From positions 1 to 64,000 of the forward strand of contig JAJZBU010000006.1 in assembly GCA_021851865.1 (NCBI GenBank): a stretch of 64,000 bases of DNA, in the 5' to 3' direction. Positions 28,397 through 38,488 of the stretch are shown here, piece by piece; the first letter of the stretch is position 1, and each line of letters begins with the position of its first letter. Under the pieces are notes generated by a model, which was not told the origin of the DNA, made no database searches, and saw nothing but the letters and a program-made list of their open reading frames with translations. This DNA is from Pseudomonadota bacterium (GTDB taxonomy: Bacteria > Pseudomonadota > Gammaproteobacteria > Pseudomonadales > Moraxellaceae). A program made the translations under genes and the position numbers.

Positions 28397-29493
28397 TACA
28401 AAAAGTCCTGCACTGCCGCGACGATGCTGGCGGCACCGAGATCCTGCAGACAGCTCTGGCGTGCCTGCTGACAATGCTGCGTCGTCGCGAACACCCAGGA
28501 GCAGGGTGCACAGGGTGGCTTGTGGTCGATCAGACGCACACCCGGCCCCTGCAACCCAGTCTCCCCCATGTCCACCGGACCGACGACACAGACGACACGC
28601 ACACCGAGCGCTTGCGCCAGATAGGTGAGGCCGGAATCGACGCCGAGAAAGACCTGCAACTGCAACAAAAGCCCAGGGATGTCGGCGAGAGCAAAGCGGC
28701 CCGTAGCGTCGACCAGGCGCGATGTCGGGCACAGCGCGAGCAGACGCTGCGCCTGTTCGCCGTCGCTGGCGACGCCGATCAGGACGACCCGAAGACCTTC
28801 GTCGAGCAAGAGTATACGCACGACCTCACGCAACAACTCAAACGGCAGTGTCTTGATCTTGCGGCCGCTGCCGATGGCGATACCGACGGTGCGCAGCTGG
28901 CTGGTCGGCAGATAGGCGGCGGCTTTGGTGAGGCTGGCCGCTGATGCCTGCATACGTCGTGGCAAGGCACGTGCGTCCTCAGACGTCGACACCAGGCGCA
29001 GCTGTGTGTGCAGAAAACTCTTGCCGCGCTCATGCCATGCGCGGTGACTGAGCAGGGGCGCGAGCAGGCGATAGCTGCGTGAGCGGATATCGGGCAGCAC
29101 ACTCATGCGCCGCGGCAGAGCCGCCCAGCACATCGCCGTCAATTGCGCCGCTCCCGGATTTAGGCACAGGGCCGTGTCATAGAACGCCAGGCGTCTGGCG
29201 AGGCGCAGGCGACCACGCCAGCCTTTCAGATGCTGCGGACGCAGTCCGATGACATGATCGAACTCGGCGATCCCGACCTGAAAGAGTTCAACCCAGGCCT
29301 GGTCGGTGAGCAGATCGATACGCGCCTGCGGATAGGTCTGACGCAGGGCATGAAAGACCGGTGTGCTGCAGACGACGTCGCCCATGCCGGCGATCTCCAG
29401 CACCAGGATGCGGGTGACCGGCTGGCGGCGGCGTAGACGGCTGATCGGCCACCAGAGCAGCGCCGACACCCAGGTGAGCAGGATGTAGATCAT
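28369..29493 (-). CDS. GT9-family (heptosyltransferase-like) glycosyltransferase
   Basis: 374 residues. An N-terminal hydrophobic segment is followed by ILVLEIAGMGDVVCSTPVFH, the GxGDxxxxTP acceptor loop of WaaC/WaaF-type enzymes. The C-terminal donor site includes FLGVDSGLTYLAQALGVRVV and a GPVDMGETG loop, with a CAPCSW cysteine pair downstream typical of these proteins. It probably adds heptose to LPS inner core in the cytoplasm. It starts in a four-base overlap with the upstream GT9 gene, so the two are coupled. Confidence 0.85.
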   Translation of the reverse strand: MIYILLTWVSALLWWPISRLRRRQPVTRILVLEIAGMGDVVCSTPVFHALRQTYPQARIDLLTDQAWVELFQVGIAEFDHVIGLRPQHLKGWRGRLRLARRLAFYDTALCLNPGAAQLTAMCWAALPRRMSVLPDIRSRSYRLLAPLLSHRAWHERGKSFLHTQLRLVSTSEDARALPRRMQASAASLTKAAAYLPTSQLRTVGIAIGSGRKIKTLPFELLREVVRILLLDEGLRVVLIGVASDGEQAQRLLALCPTSRLVDATGRFALADIPGLLLQLQVFLGVDSGLTYLAQALGVRVVCVVGPVDMGETGLQGPGVRLIDHKPPCAPCSWVFATTQHCQQARQSCLQDLGAASIVAAVQDFLYQEVGASPS

Positions 29494-30617
29494 GACATCG
29501 ATCCCTGCAAGAGGCGACAGCAGGCCGCCACCACATCTTCAGGCGGGATGGCGGCCATGCTCACCCCTGTATCGCAATCGGCCGTGGCACAGGGGTGATC
29601 GAGCATGATGAGGCGCTCAGGGCAGCGCGGCGACAGCACCAGATGACCACGGCGCAGGCAATGAAACAGGGCCACCATGGGAATGCCGAGGGCGGCGGCG
29701 AGATGGCTCGGCCCGGTGTCGAGGCCGAGATAGAGGTCGAGTTGCGCCATGAGCGCGGCGCTCTGCCGCAAGCTCAGACGACGCGCCACATGCAGACCCT
29801 CCCCCAAGGCCTGACGCAGCACGTCGGCGCGTGCATCGGCCTGGTCGGCGCCGATGAGCAGGAACTGCGCGCTGGGGAAGCGGGTGCGCAAGTCCAGGCA
29901 AACGCGCCTGAAGTGCTCGATCGGCCAATCGCGATGCGACATCGTATGAAAGGTGCGCACCACCAGGCCGATCAGCGGCGATGCCGCAGGCTGTAGGTGC
30001 TGACGCAGATACTGCCGCGCCCAGTCATTCTCATCGGCGGTCAGTGCGTACTCGACGGGGCCGACCTCGACCTGCAGACCGAGGCCGAGCTGCAGCAGTT
30101 GCGACTGCCAGGTGGCGAGACTGATCGCCACATCAGAAGGCAGATCGACGGCCGCCAGCAGGCGGGCATTGAGCGTCGCGCTCTTCTGGCGACAGGCGAC
30201 GACGACGCGCGCACTGCGCAGCGCATAACGCACCAGCGCCTCATCCTGCCCCCAGACCAGGGCGAGATCATAGGTGCGCGGCCCCCACCCACGCCACCAG
30301 GCAGATTTTTTACTGATGGCGGCGACACGGTGAAGAAAGGGCAGATGGCGCAAGACCTCGACGCGTTTGGGATGACCGAGGACGTCGATACGCGCCTCCG
30401 GAAAAGCTTGCGCCAGGGCCCGCAGGGACGGAGTCACCAGGACGGTATCGCCGATACGCGTCACCTGGATGGCGAGGATACGGCGTACCGCCGACCTATC
30501 CTCAGGCCACAGCAACACCTCATCTTCCCGCCGCTGCGATTCTGGCTGCATCATCGGTCCTGTCTGTTCCGGCTTACCCGAGGTCGAAGCCATCTTACCG
30601 CCCCGCGACAAAGCCAT
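29490..30617 (-). CDS. GT9-family (heptosyltransferase-like) glycosyltransferase
   Basis: 375 residues with ILAIQVTRIGDTVLVTPSLR (GxGDxxxxTP-like loop, here RIGDTVLVTP) and the donor-binding region LDLYLGLDTGPSHLAAALGI. The CATADCD segment near the end matches the GT9 cysteine cluster. The ATG at 30617 has AAGG seven bases upstream; internal ATGs at residues 9, 22 and 23 are possible, and the first 40 residues look poorly conserved. First gene of a two-gene minus-strand unit divergent from a GT4 enzyme. Confidence 0.84.
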   Translation of the reverse strand: MALSRGGKMASTSGKPEQTGPMMQPESQRREDEVLLWPEDRSAVRRILAIQVTRIGDTVLVTPSLRALAQAFPEARIDVLGHPKRVEVLRHLPFLHRVAAISKKSAWWRGWGPRTYDLALVWGQDEALVRYALRSARVVVACRQKSATLNARLLAAVDLPSDVAISLATWQSQLLQLGLGLQVEVGPVEYALTADENDWARQYLRQHLQPAASPLIGLVVRTFHTMSHRDWPIEHFRRVCLDLRTRFPSAQFLLIGADQADARADVLRQALGEGLHVARRLSLRQSAALMAQLDLYLGLDTGPSHLAAALGIPMVALFHCLRRGHLVLSPRCPERLIMLDHPCATADCDTGVSMAAIPPEDVVAACCRLLQGSMS

Positions 30618-30729
30618 GCAAAACCTTATAAATCAATGTGATATGAAAAGAAAAGGCATCTTAACGCAGGATATCGCACAATGCAAGGCTTGCGCCCATC
30701 CGCATCCGTCGACGCCAAGGATACCGAGC

Positions 30730-31842
30730 ATGCCCACCCCGCCGAAAGTGATGCACATCGACTTCTGGCACACCATGAACGATGTATCGAGCAGCTTCGT
30801 CACCGTCATGCACACTCTGGCGCAGCATTTGCCCGGCTATCAAACCCTCCTCGTCGGTGCCGGACGACGGCGACAGCGCTACGAGCAGCACGGCCTGAAC
30901 TGTGTCGACCTCTGCGAAGACCGCCTGACCAACCGTATCTGCAACAAGATCCTCGGACTCGGCGTCTTCACCTATCAGGAACTGATCGCCCTGATCGAAC
31001 GGGAACGCCCGGCCATCCTACACTTTCATAGTCGCGATGATCTGGTCGCGGCGGTGCTGGCCCGCCTCTCCTACCGGCCGCGCAGCATCTTTCAGTACCA
31101 CTATCATTTCGACCATGTGCACGTGGCACGCGAGCTCGATCTTGTCCTCTGCGTCAGTCACGACCTCGCCGAACATGTGCGCAGGCACAGCGCCATCGTG
31201 CCGACCATCCAGGTCCTTCCCAACCCGCTGCCGACCTGGGTGGCCGGAGAGCCGCTGCCGACCTGGACAAGGCCCGGCGCTCTCCCCCTCATCCTCTACG
31301 CCGGCGGCGGCTACGACTACAAGGGCGTGCATGAGATGCTGCAGGCGGCGCACAGCCTCGCTGCGCAGCGGCGCGCACGCTTCGAGTTCTGCGGCGTCGG
31401 CATGGAACACTTCAGCTCAGACCATGAGCTCATCAGCATCTCCGGCTTCATCACGCCTGAGCAGCTGCGCGCCCGTATGGCCGCTGCCGATCTCGTGGTC
31501 ATGCCTTCGCGCCGCGAAGCCTTCGGTCTCCTCGCCCTCGAGACCATGCACCTGCGCCGCCCCCTGGTCACTTCCGACGCCGGCGGCCTGCCGGAAATCG
31601 CCGATGCCGAAGTCAGTTTTCCCATCGCCAGCGCGCAGCTCGATCGTCTGGACGAACACCTCAGCAGCGTCCTCGACCTTCTTGTCGATGCCCCCACCAT
31701 GGTCCAAACACGCCTCGAACGTGCCTATCAGCGCACCCTGAACTATCTGCCCGCAGCCTTGGGCGAGCGTCTGGCGGCCATCTATGCGGAACTGCTCGCG
31801 GCAGAACCCGACGGATCCGCTGCGTCACCATCACGGTCTTGA
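30730..31842 (+). CDS. GT4-family glycosyltransferase
   Basis: 370 residues from MPTPPKVMHIDFWHTMNDVS. GT-B fold with ILHFHSRDDLVAAVLARLSY, VLCVSHDLAEH, the donor-site YAGGGYDYKGVHEMLQAA and the E-x7-E-type region SRREAFGLLALETMHLRRPL followed by DAGGLPE. It is probably an LPS-core or glycan glycosyltransferase. The open frame extends far upstream over the divergent GT9 promoter; an ATG at 30643 (MKRKGILTQ) is an alternative start, but the sequence before residue 1 does not look conserved. Confidence 0.85.
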   Translation: MPTPPKVMHIDFWHTMNDVSSSFVTVMHTLAQHLPGYQTLLVGAGRRRQRYEQHGLNCVDLCEDRLTNRICNKILGLGVFTYQELIALIERERPAILHFHSRDDLVAAVLARLSYRPRSIFQYHYHFDHVHVARELDLVLCVSHDLAEHVRRHSAIVPTIQVLPNPLPTWVAGEPLPTWTRPGALPLILYAGGGYDYKGVHEMLQAAHSLAAQRRARFEFCGVGMEHFSSDHELISISGFITPEQLRARMAAADLVVMPSRREAFGLLALETMHLRRPLVTSDAGGLPEIADAEVSFPIASAQLDRLDEHLSSVLDLLVDAPTMVQTRLERAYQRTLNYLPAALGERLAAIYAELLAAEPDGSAASPSRS

Positions 31843-31969
31843 TCGCGGGAGATGCCAGCGCTAGCGCAGGCCTCTGCAAGCCCGCGCATGCAGGGTCGAG
31901 GGGTGGTGATCGGTCGAGCGGCGCCTGCTGGGGTCTATCAGCGCCGTCACGGCTGTGCGCTGGCGAACC

Positions 31970-33229
31970 TCAGCCACCGGTAGTGCCCATATAGGTGAAC
32001 AAATCCAAGCCGGCGATGCGCACAAAGCTCTCCTGCGCCGCCTGTAGCACGGTCTGCTGCAGACTGAGTTGACTGGAGGCCTTGGCATAATCAACGCTGG
32101 TCAGATTGCTCAGCGTCCCGGTCACACTCAGGGTCACGGCCGAGTTCACCGACTGCATGGCGCTGGTGGAGTTTTGCGCCGCCCCGACTTGTGCCTGCGC
32201 TTCACTGATCGAGGAGACGGCTTGATCGAGATTGCCCAGGGTTGAAGAGATGAGTGTGCTCAGCTGGCTGCTATCACTGCTTGAATTGCTCAGACTGTTG
32301 AGCCCTTGGATGGCATTTTGCACGGTCGTCAGCAAGCTCTGATCCGGGCTGCTGTTGACGAGAAAAGCGTCGCCGACGGCGGGGTTGCCGCTGATCGAGA
32401 CGGACAGACCATTGAAACTGATCGACGCTCCTGCACCATAGGTGACGTTCTGCAATACGGGATGGCCGGTATCGGCATTGTAGACGCTGAAGTTCTGCAG
32501 TCCCGGCGGGCTACTGGCCGAGGTTGCGTTGAAGACGATCTTGTAATTGCTCGGATAGTTGGCGTCGAAGGTCGTCTGATCCGTGACGCTGCCAGCGCTG
32601 ATCACGCCAGCGGGATTGCCGGTGTTGTTCGTCGAAGCCGTCGTCACAAAGGTTTTGTTGACCGCCGGTACGGTATCGAAGATCGCCGCGCCATTCAGCG
32701 TCGTCGGCACCTGCACCTGATCGCTGAGCTGGCTGATGCTCGGCACTTGGTCGCCCTGGTAGGTATACATGCCATTGGCACCGGTGGCGTAAGGCGGCGA
32801 TGCATTCTGGCTACCCCCAAACATGTATTGGCCGAGCGTGTTCTTGCTGTTCATCAAACCGACCAGGGTATTCATCTGCTGCGTCATCTGCGTGGCGATG
32901 GCTTGCCGGTTGGCCTGCGTCAGGGTGCCATCACCCGCCTGCACCATCAGGGTGCGGATAGACTGTACACTCGTGGTGATGCTGCTCAGGGTGGTCTCCA
33001 CCGAGGACAACTGCCCGCCCGCCGTCTGAATATTTTTCAGGTACTGGCCGAGCTGCGACTGCAGCGTCTGCAAGGCATTGATGTTGGCGGCCTGTCCAGG
33101 ATTATCGGCCGGCGTCTGATACTGCAACCCGGAAGACAGTTGCTGCTGCGTCTTGTCGAGTGCCGCCTGGTTCTGATCCATGGTATTGGCCGCCATGGCG
33201 TAAAAGTTGGCTGTACTGACACGTATCAT
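31970..33229 (-). CDS. flgL: Flagellar hook-associated protein 3 (hook-filament junction)
   Basis: 419 residues, longer than the 317 of E. coli. The N-terminal coiled coil (MIRVSTANFYAMAANTMDQN, then QLSSGLQYQTPADNPGQAAN) and C-terminal helix (YAKASSQLSLQQTVLQAAQE) are the conserved D0/D1 parts. The extra length is in the middle exposed domain, including GLSVSISGNPAVGDAF, a module also seen in FlgK. The start has GAGGAGGAC upstream. FlgL joins the filament to FlgK. It is the last gene of the flgB-L run. Confidence 0.93.
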   Translation of the reverse strand: MIRVSTANFYAMAANTMDQNQAALDKTQQQLSSGLQYQTPADNPGQAANINALQTLQSQLGQYLKNIQTAGGQLSSVETTLSSITTSVQSIRTLMVQAGDGTLTQANRQAIATQMTQQMNTLVGLMNSKNTLGQYMFGGSQNASPPYATGANGMYTYQGDQVPSISQLSDQVQVPTTLNGAAIFDTVPAVNKTFVTTASTNNTGNPAGVISAGSVTDQTTFDANYPSNYKIVFNATSASSPPGLQNFSVYNADTGHPVLQNVTYGAGASISFNGLSVSISGNPAVGDAFLVNSSPDQSLLTTVQNAIQGLNSLSNSSSDSSQLSTLISSTLGNLDQAVSSISEAQAQVGAAQNSTSAMQSVNSAVTLSVTGTLSNLTSVDYAKASSQLSLQQTVLQAAQESFVRIAGLDLFTYMGTTGG

Positions 33230-33246
33230 GATCGTCCTCCTCAGGC

Positions 33247-35847
33247 TCAAACCGCTGTCAATAGCGCGTTGAACAGGGTGCGCGCGGTATTGATGACCTG
33301 AGCCGAAGCGCTGTAGGCCTGTTGAAACTGGATCAGATTGACCGCCTCTTCGTTGATATTGACGCCCGACATCTGCGTCACCAGCTGGGTCGTATTCTGC
33401 AACACGCTGCTGGCAGCGCTCTGGCTGTTTTGCGCTTGCGCCGTCTGTGTTCCGACCGACTGCACCATGGCGCCATACAGGCCGTCCATGGTCATCTGCC
33501 CCTGATCGGCCAGGGTCGCCCCCTGCAAGGCGAGCATGGCCTGGCCATTGCGTGCGTCTCCCGAGCTTTGCGTGTTGTAGGCGACGGTGAAGGTATCGCC
33601 GGTGCTCGGCACACCCGACAGACTCAAGGTATAGCCCTGGTAGACGGAAGCCGGCGCGGGGCTGGTGGTGAACAGCCCTGCCCCGGTGGTGGTGACACTG
33701 GAACTGCCCGGCATCTGCAGATTGACGACACCACCGACCGTCGCCGAACCACTGCTATTGAGCGATTGCGCGGCACCACTGCTGCCCGTCACCTGCAACG
33801 CGTTGCCCGCGCCGCCAGCGAGCGTGAAGGACAGGTCGCCGCCTTGCAAGGAGCGCACGCTCAAGGTCGTCCCATTGGACGAAGCGACGATGCCCGCCTG
33901 CTGCAAAATACCATTGCCATTGATGCTGGTGGCCAAGGCATCCGGGGTGCTGCCACTCAGCGTCTGGCCATCGAGACTGAGAGCGAAACTGCTATTGCTG
34001 CTGATGGCGCTGATCTGAGCGCGCGTGTCGGCCACCGCCTGAACACCGCTGACCGCATTCAGAGCGGCGGCGATCTGCTGTGCACTCTCCCCCGCCGTGG
34101 TACTGACCGCGGTCGTCGTCACCGCATTCGTCTTGCTGTTATAGACATTCAGGCTCAAGGTCTCGGCCGGATAGCCATTGCTGCTGCCGGCGACCGCGAC
34201 ACCCGCGGCCGGCCCCGTGCTACTCACCTGAAACTCACCGCTCGTCGTCGAAAACAAGGTATTGCTGCTGCCAGGCGTATAGGGCTGATTGACCAAGGGG
34301 GGCGACCAGGCCACAGGATTGGCCGGGTTGCTGTTGTTGAGCACGTCATAGGTCGTCGCCGAGGTGAATTTGATCAGCACCGGCGGCGTCATGCTGCCCG
34401 GGGTCGTCGTGAAGGCCGGCGTGCTGACGCTGTTCATGCTGGCGACGCTGATGCTGCCACTGCCCTGATTGGTCGTGCTCGCGCTGGCATTTACCGGCCA
34501 GGCAAAAGCCAACTGACCTGGCGTCGTCAAGCTCATCGCCAGCTGTGAAGCGGCTTGGCGGGTCGGCGAAATATAGAAGGTCGAGCCGGCAGCATAATTG
34601 CCGCTTTGCAGATTGATCGCCAAACCATCGGCATTGATCGTCGCCGGCAAGGTCGCCGGCAGCTGCCCTTGCGCCACCACCTGGCCATCGCTGGCACGCG
34701 TCAGGCTATAGGTGCTACCGGGCGGCGAGAAGCTCAGGGTATAGTTCGACGCCGTCAACTGCGCCGTCGAGGTAATGCTCACCCCCATGGCATAGGTCTG
34801 CGGTGAGGGATTGCGGGCGTCGGCGGTGATGCGCGAGGCCATCGCGCTCGTCGTGTTGATGTCAGCAAAGATCTTGCCACCCGGCTGACCATTGAGATCG
34901 ACACCGAGCTGATTCTGCTGATTCATCGTGTTCGCCAGAACGAGAGCGAGCTGTCCTATGCTGTTCTGTATCGCACCCAGGCTGCTGTTCTGATAGCTCA
35001 GCTGGCCGCCGAGGCTGCCGCCGCTGAGTGACTGGGTGATCACCTGCGCCCCCCCCTGGGCGCCCTGCAGGGTGACATCGAGATTCTGTGAATTGCTCGC
35101 CGCCGCCTGCGTCGCCAGGGTAGAAGCGTGTACACCGCTGACCAGAGCCTGGCCATTACCGATGAAGATGTTATCCATCCCCGAGCCATCCTTGACCACA
35201 CTCACCGACACCAGCTGCGACAACTGCTGCAACAACGCGTCGCGATTGTCGAGCAGAGCATTGGGCTGCTGTCCGTTCGGCAGGTTTCCCGTCCCCGCCA
35301 GTTGCCCGTTCAAAGTGGCGATATTCTTCGCCAGACTGTTGATCTGGCTGACGTCGGACACGACGGCGCTGTTGACCGACTGATTCTCACTCTGGATTTC
35401 CTGCGCACTGGCATTGAAACCCTGGACCAGGGTCTGCAGATCCGATACGACCACCTGCCGGCTGGCCAGCGAAGACGGATTGCTCAAGGCCGATTGCAGA
35501 TCGTTGAACATGGTCTGTAATTGCGCGCTCAGTCCCGTACTGGAACTGGCGACATAGTTATTGATCCGCGACAAGGCGGTGCTCAAGGCACTGAGCTGAC
35601 TCGACTGCGCCGTGTCGGTGAGCAACTGGTTGTTGAGAAAAGAACTGGCCTGACGCACCACCCCGACGACCGTCGCGCCACTGCCCTGACTGTAAGCCCC
35701 CTCTTGCTGCGGCTGGGCATTGGTGATGATCGCGGTTTCGCGCGTATAACCCGGCGTACTGGCATTGGTGATGTTGTTGCCGATGGTATTGAGCGCGGCC
35801 TGCGCGGCATTGATGCCGCTGATCGCGATATTGATCATATCGGACAT
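33247..35847 (-). CDS. flgK: Flagellar hook-associated protein 1, enlarged
   Basis: 866 residues against 547 in E. coli. Conserved ends: MINIAISGINAAQAALNTIG and ITNASTPGYTRE at the start, and VNINEEAVNLIQFQQAYSAS with VINTARTLFNALLTAV at the end. The added central sequence (about 360-760) includes a domain at 557-731 that is homologous to an insert in FlgE of this operon (NGYPAE..., GSTPDALATSIN, SATVGGVVNLQM, GLFTTSP). The exposed domain is Ser/Thr/Ala/Gly-rich. FlgK forms the first ring above the hook. AGGAGG precedes the ATG. Confidence 0.93.
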   Translation of the reverse strand: MSDMINIAISGINAAQAALNTIGNNITNASTPGYTRETAIITNAQPQQEGAYSQGSGATVVGVVRQASSFLNNQLLTDTAQSSQLSALSTALSRINNYVASSSTGLSAQLQTMFNDLQSALSNPSSLASRQVVVSDLQTLVQGFNASAQEIQSENQSVNSAVVSDVSQINSLAKNIATLNGQLAGTGNLPNGQQPNALLDNRDALLQQLSQLVSVSVVKDGSGMDNIFIGNGQALVSGVHASTLATQAAASNSQNLDVTLQGAQGGAQVITQSLSGGSLGGQLSYQNSSLGAIQNSIGQLALVLANTMNQQNQLGVDLNGQPGGKIFADINTTSAMASRITADARNPSPQTYAMGVSITSTAQLTASNYTLSFSPPGSTYSLTRASDGQVVAQGQLPATLPATINADGLAINLQSGNYAAGSTFYISPTRQAASQLAMSLTTPGQLAFAWPVNASASTTNQGSGSISVASMNSVSTPAFTTTPGSMTPPVLIKFTSATTYDVLNNSNPANPVAWSPPLVNQPYTPGSSNTLFSTTSGEFQVSSTGPAAGVAVAGSSNGYPAETLSLNVYNSKTNAVTTTAVSTTAGESAQQIAAALNAVSGVQAVADTRAQISAISSNSSFALSLDGQTLSGSTPDALATSINGNGILQQAGIVASSNGTTLSVRSLQGGDLSFTLAGGAGNALQVTGSSGAAQSLNSSGSATVGGVVNLQMPGSSSVTTTGAGLFTTSPAPASVYQGYTLSLSGVPSTGDTFTVAYNTQSSGDARNGQAMLALQGATLADQGQMTMDGLYGAMVQSVGTQTAQAQNSQSAASSVLQNTTQLVTQMSGVNINEEAVNLIQFQQAYSASAQVINTARTLFNALLTAV

Positions 35848-35858
35848 GAGCGATCCTC

Positions 35859-36710
35859 CTAACCTTGGCCCGCCAGACTATCGCTGGCCATGATCTGACG
35901 AAGCTTGTCGGCATAATGCGGGTCACTGGCATAACCGGCCTTGGACAAGGCTTGCACAAAAGCCTGTTCGTTGTTACCGGCCGCCAGGGCCTGGCGATAA
36001 CGCGGATTGCTCTGCAGAAAAGACACATAGTCCTGGACGCTGGCGGCGATCGAGGGGTAGGCACGAAAATTGGCATGGCTGCGCTGCAGTTGACTGTGCA
36101 CCAGTTCCAAGGTGCTGTGGCGCACGCTCGCCCCTTTCCAGCCACTGTCTGCCTTGATGCCGAAGAGGTTGTTGAAGCCTTGCGCCAGACTCTTGCCCCA
36201 ACCCGTTTCCAGCGCCGCCTGCGCCAGGATCACCCGTACGCTGATACCGAGCTGGTGCGCTGCGGCGCGGGCATGCGGCAAGATGTTGTCCAGGAAGGCC
36301 TGTTTGTCCGCTGGCGTCACCGCATGCCGCGATGCAGGCGTCACCGGTGCGGACCGGAGACTCGACGTCGGCGTGCTTTCCGTCGGTGCGCTTTCCGTCG
36401 GCGCGAGTCCCCCGGAAAGCTGCCGCTGCAGAATATGCGCGAGACCGATACCGCCATGCTCGGACAGGTGCAAGGCGAGTTGCTGATCCGACATGTCCTC
36501 ATAGAAGCGCGACTGATCGGAGGAGAACTCATCGTTCGGGTTGAGCGAACGCGTCGCCTCACGCATGGTTTTGAGCATCATGTTGACAAAGATCGACTCA
36601 AACTGGCGCGCCACTTCGGCGACAGCGCGCGACCTCGAACCCGTCTTGAGACTCTGCAGTGCGCTGAGATTGTTGTAATCACCGAGTCCTTGCGTCAGAT
36701 GGCTGTTCAT
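35859..36710 (-). CDS. flgJ: Flagellar rod-cap protein with peptidoglycan hydrolase domain
   Basis: 283 residues. The N-terminal rod-scaffold domain ([40 protein letters not shown]) is joined by a short linker with a tandem [10 protein letters not shown] repeat to a C-terminal glucosaminidase-type muramidase ([36 protein letters not shown]). The catalytic Glu is in LETGWG. It caps the growing rod and cuts peptidoglycan to let it through. It overlaps flgI by four bases. Confidence 0.94.
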   Translation of the reverse strand: MNSHLTQGLGDYNNLSALQSLKTGSRSRAVAEVARQFESIFVNMMLKTMREATRSLNPNDEFSSDQSRFYEDMSDQQLALHLSEHGGIGLAHILQRQLSGGLAPTESAPTESTPTSSLRSAPVTPASRHAVTPADKQAFLDNILPHARAAAHQLGISVRVILAQAALETGWGKSLAQGFNNLFGIKADSGWKGASVRHSTLELVHSQLQRSHANFRAYPSIAASVQDYVSFLQSNPRYRQALAAGNNEQAFVQALSKAGYASDPHYADKLRQIMASDSLAGQG

Positions 36711-37801
36711 ATCACCTTGATCTCCGCTTGCAGAGCCCCTGCCGCCTTCAAGGCTTCGAGGATGGCCATAAGATCGCCCGGCGCAACGCCGACCCGGTTC
36801 ACCGCGCGCACGATGTCATCCAGCGACGTCCCCGATTTAAACAGGAACATGCGTTTGTTCTCTTCCGTCACTTGCACATTGGACTTCGGCACCACCACCG
36901 TCTGTCCGCCCGACATGGGCCCGGGCTGGCTCACCGTCGGGTTTTCCGAAATCGACACGGTGAGATTGCCGTGACTGACCGCCGCCGGTGACACTCTGAC
37001 GTCCTGACCGATGACGATGGTGCCGGTGCGCGAGTTGATGATGACGCGCGCCGGGGCACGTCCCGGCGTAACGTTGAGATTTTCCAAGGTGGCGATAAAG
37101 ACGACGCGCTGACTGCTGTCCTGGGGGGGCGTCACCTGCACCGAGCCACCATCGAGGGTGACCGCCGTGTGTGGTCCGAAGGTCTGATTGATGATGTCGG
37201 TCATGCGCATCGCCGTCGTGAAATCATAGCGATGCAGGTTGAAGGTCAGGGTCGGTGCCTGGGCGAAAGGATTGGCGACGGCCTGTTCGACGGTCGCTCC
37301 CCCCGGAATGCTGCCGACCGTCGGCACATTGACGGTGATCTTGGAGCCATCCGCCCCCTCGGCACCGAAACCGCTGACGACGAGATTGCCCTGGGCGACG
37401 GCGTAGACCCGTCCATCGGCGCCCTTGAGCGGCGCCATGAGCAGGACGCCACCGCGCAGACTCTTGGCATTGCCGAGACTGGAGATGGTCACATCAATGT
37501 TCTGACCGGGTTTGGCGAAAGGAGGCAACTCGGCGTGTAAAGCGACGGCGGCGACATTCTTCAGCTGCGGATTCATGTTCGAGGCGACGTCGACACCAAA
37601 GCCGAGCAACATGTTCTTGAAGCTTTGCACGGTGAACGGCGCCTGATTGGTCGAATCGCCGGTGCCATTGAGGCCGACGACCAGACCATAGCCCACCAGC
37701 TGATTCGAGCGTACCCCGGAGATCTCCGTCAGATCCTTGATGCGATCAGCATATCCGGACGCACTCAGCACACTCAACAGCAGGATGATCGTGAGTCGCA
37801 T
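36707..37801 (-). CDS. flgI: Flagellar P-ring protein
   Basis: 364 residues. Signal peptide [18 protein letters not shown] is cleaved before [20 protein letters not shown]. Family blocks [37 protein letters not shown], and the C-terminal [30 protein letters not shown] are present. Assembles in the periplasm as the P ring around the rod. A start seven codons upstream is rejected because AGGAGG lies just before ATG 37801. Confidence 0.96.
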   Translation of the reverse strand: MRLTIILLLSVLSASGYADRIKDLTEISGVRSNQLVGYGLVVGLNGTGDSTNQAPFTVQSFKNMLLGFGVDVASNMNPQLKNVAAVALHAELPPFAKPGQNIDVTISSLGNAKSLRGGVLLMAPLKGADGRVYAVAQGNLVVSGFGAEGADGSKITVNVPTVGSIPGGATVEQAVANPFAQAPTLTFNLHRYDFTTAMRMTDIINQTFGPHTAVTLDGGSVQVTPPQDSSQRVVFIATLENLNVTPGRAPARVIINSRTGTIVIGQDVRVSPAAVSHGNLTVSISENPTVSQPGPMSGGQTVVVPKSNVQVTEENKRMFLFKSGTSLDDIVRAVNRVGVAPGDLMAILEALKAAGALQAEIKVI

Positions 37802-37809
37802 GATGCCTC

Positions 37810-38478
37810 CTAGAACGGCCAATAGACGCTGCTGATGAACTTGGAGAACCAGCCCTTCTCGCTCGAGTCTTGCGTTTCACCACGCGCTGTATAGGTGACG
37901 CGGGCGTCGGCGAGACGCGTCGAGATCACCGTGTTGTCCGGATTGATGTCCTCCGGCCGCGCTTCACCAGCGACACGGATGATGGCCGTCCCGTGCGCCA
38001 GATGCACCCACTTCTCGCCACGCAGGACGAGCATGCCATTAGGCAGGACATCGATGACATTGACCGTCACATTACCGGTCAAGGTGTTGCTCTGACCGGC
38101 CATGGCGTTGCCGAGAAAGTTGCGCGAAGCGGCGGTATTGGCGGCAAAATTGGCGCCAAAGGGCTTGAACCCACCAAGGTTGACGCCAACCGTGCCGGTA
38201 TTGGTGTCGTTCTTCATGATCATGGCGTTGTTCGAGTCGCTCGACGACAGATTTTCCTGCAGTACGACGGTGATCGCATCGCCTATGCGCCGTGCCAGAT
38301 GATCCTCATACAGACTCTGGCTATAGCCCGCCTGATAGAGCGAGCCGTTGTTCTTTTCCGGCGCGATGCGCTCGATCGGCATGACCGGCGCATAGGCGGG
38401 ATCGTTGGCGTGCGGCAGCGGATCGATGCAGGCGCTCAACATGGCCGTCGTAATCAAGATCAGGCACAGGCGATACAT
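37810..38478 (-). CDS. flgH: Flagellar L-ring lipoprotein
   Basis: 222 residues. Lipobox LSAC in [20 protein letters not shown] marks it for outer-membrane lipidation. [57 protein letters not shown] and the [20 protein letters not shown] block are typical FlgH. It forms the outer-membrane L ring, acting with the FlgI P ring encoded eight bases downstream. Confidence 0.96.
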   Translation of the reverse strand: MYRLCLILITTAMLSACIDPLPHANDPAYAPVMPIERIAPEKNNGSLYQAGYSQSLYEDHLARRIGDAITVVLQENLSSSDSNNAMIMKNDTNTGTVGVNLGGFKPFGANFAANTAASRNFLGNAMAGQSNTLTGNVTVNVIDVLPNGMLVLRGEKWVHLAHGTAIIRVAGEARPEDINPDNTVISTRLADARVTYTARGETQDSSEKGWFSKFISSVYWPF

Positions 38479-38488
38479 GATCCACCTC

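Noticed and set aside
32306-34548. Two plus-strand open frames (331 and 408 codons) opposite flgL and flgK
   Set aside because: Antisense to conserved flagellar genes; composition is dominated by Arg and Gly from reversed codons.
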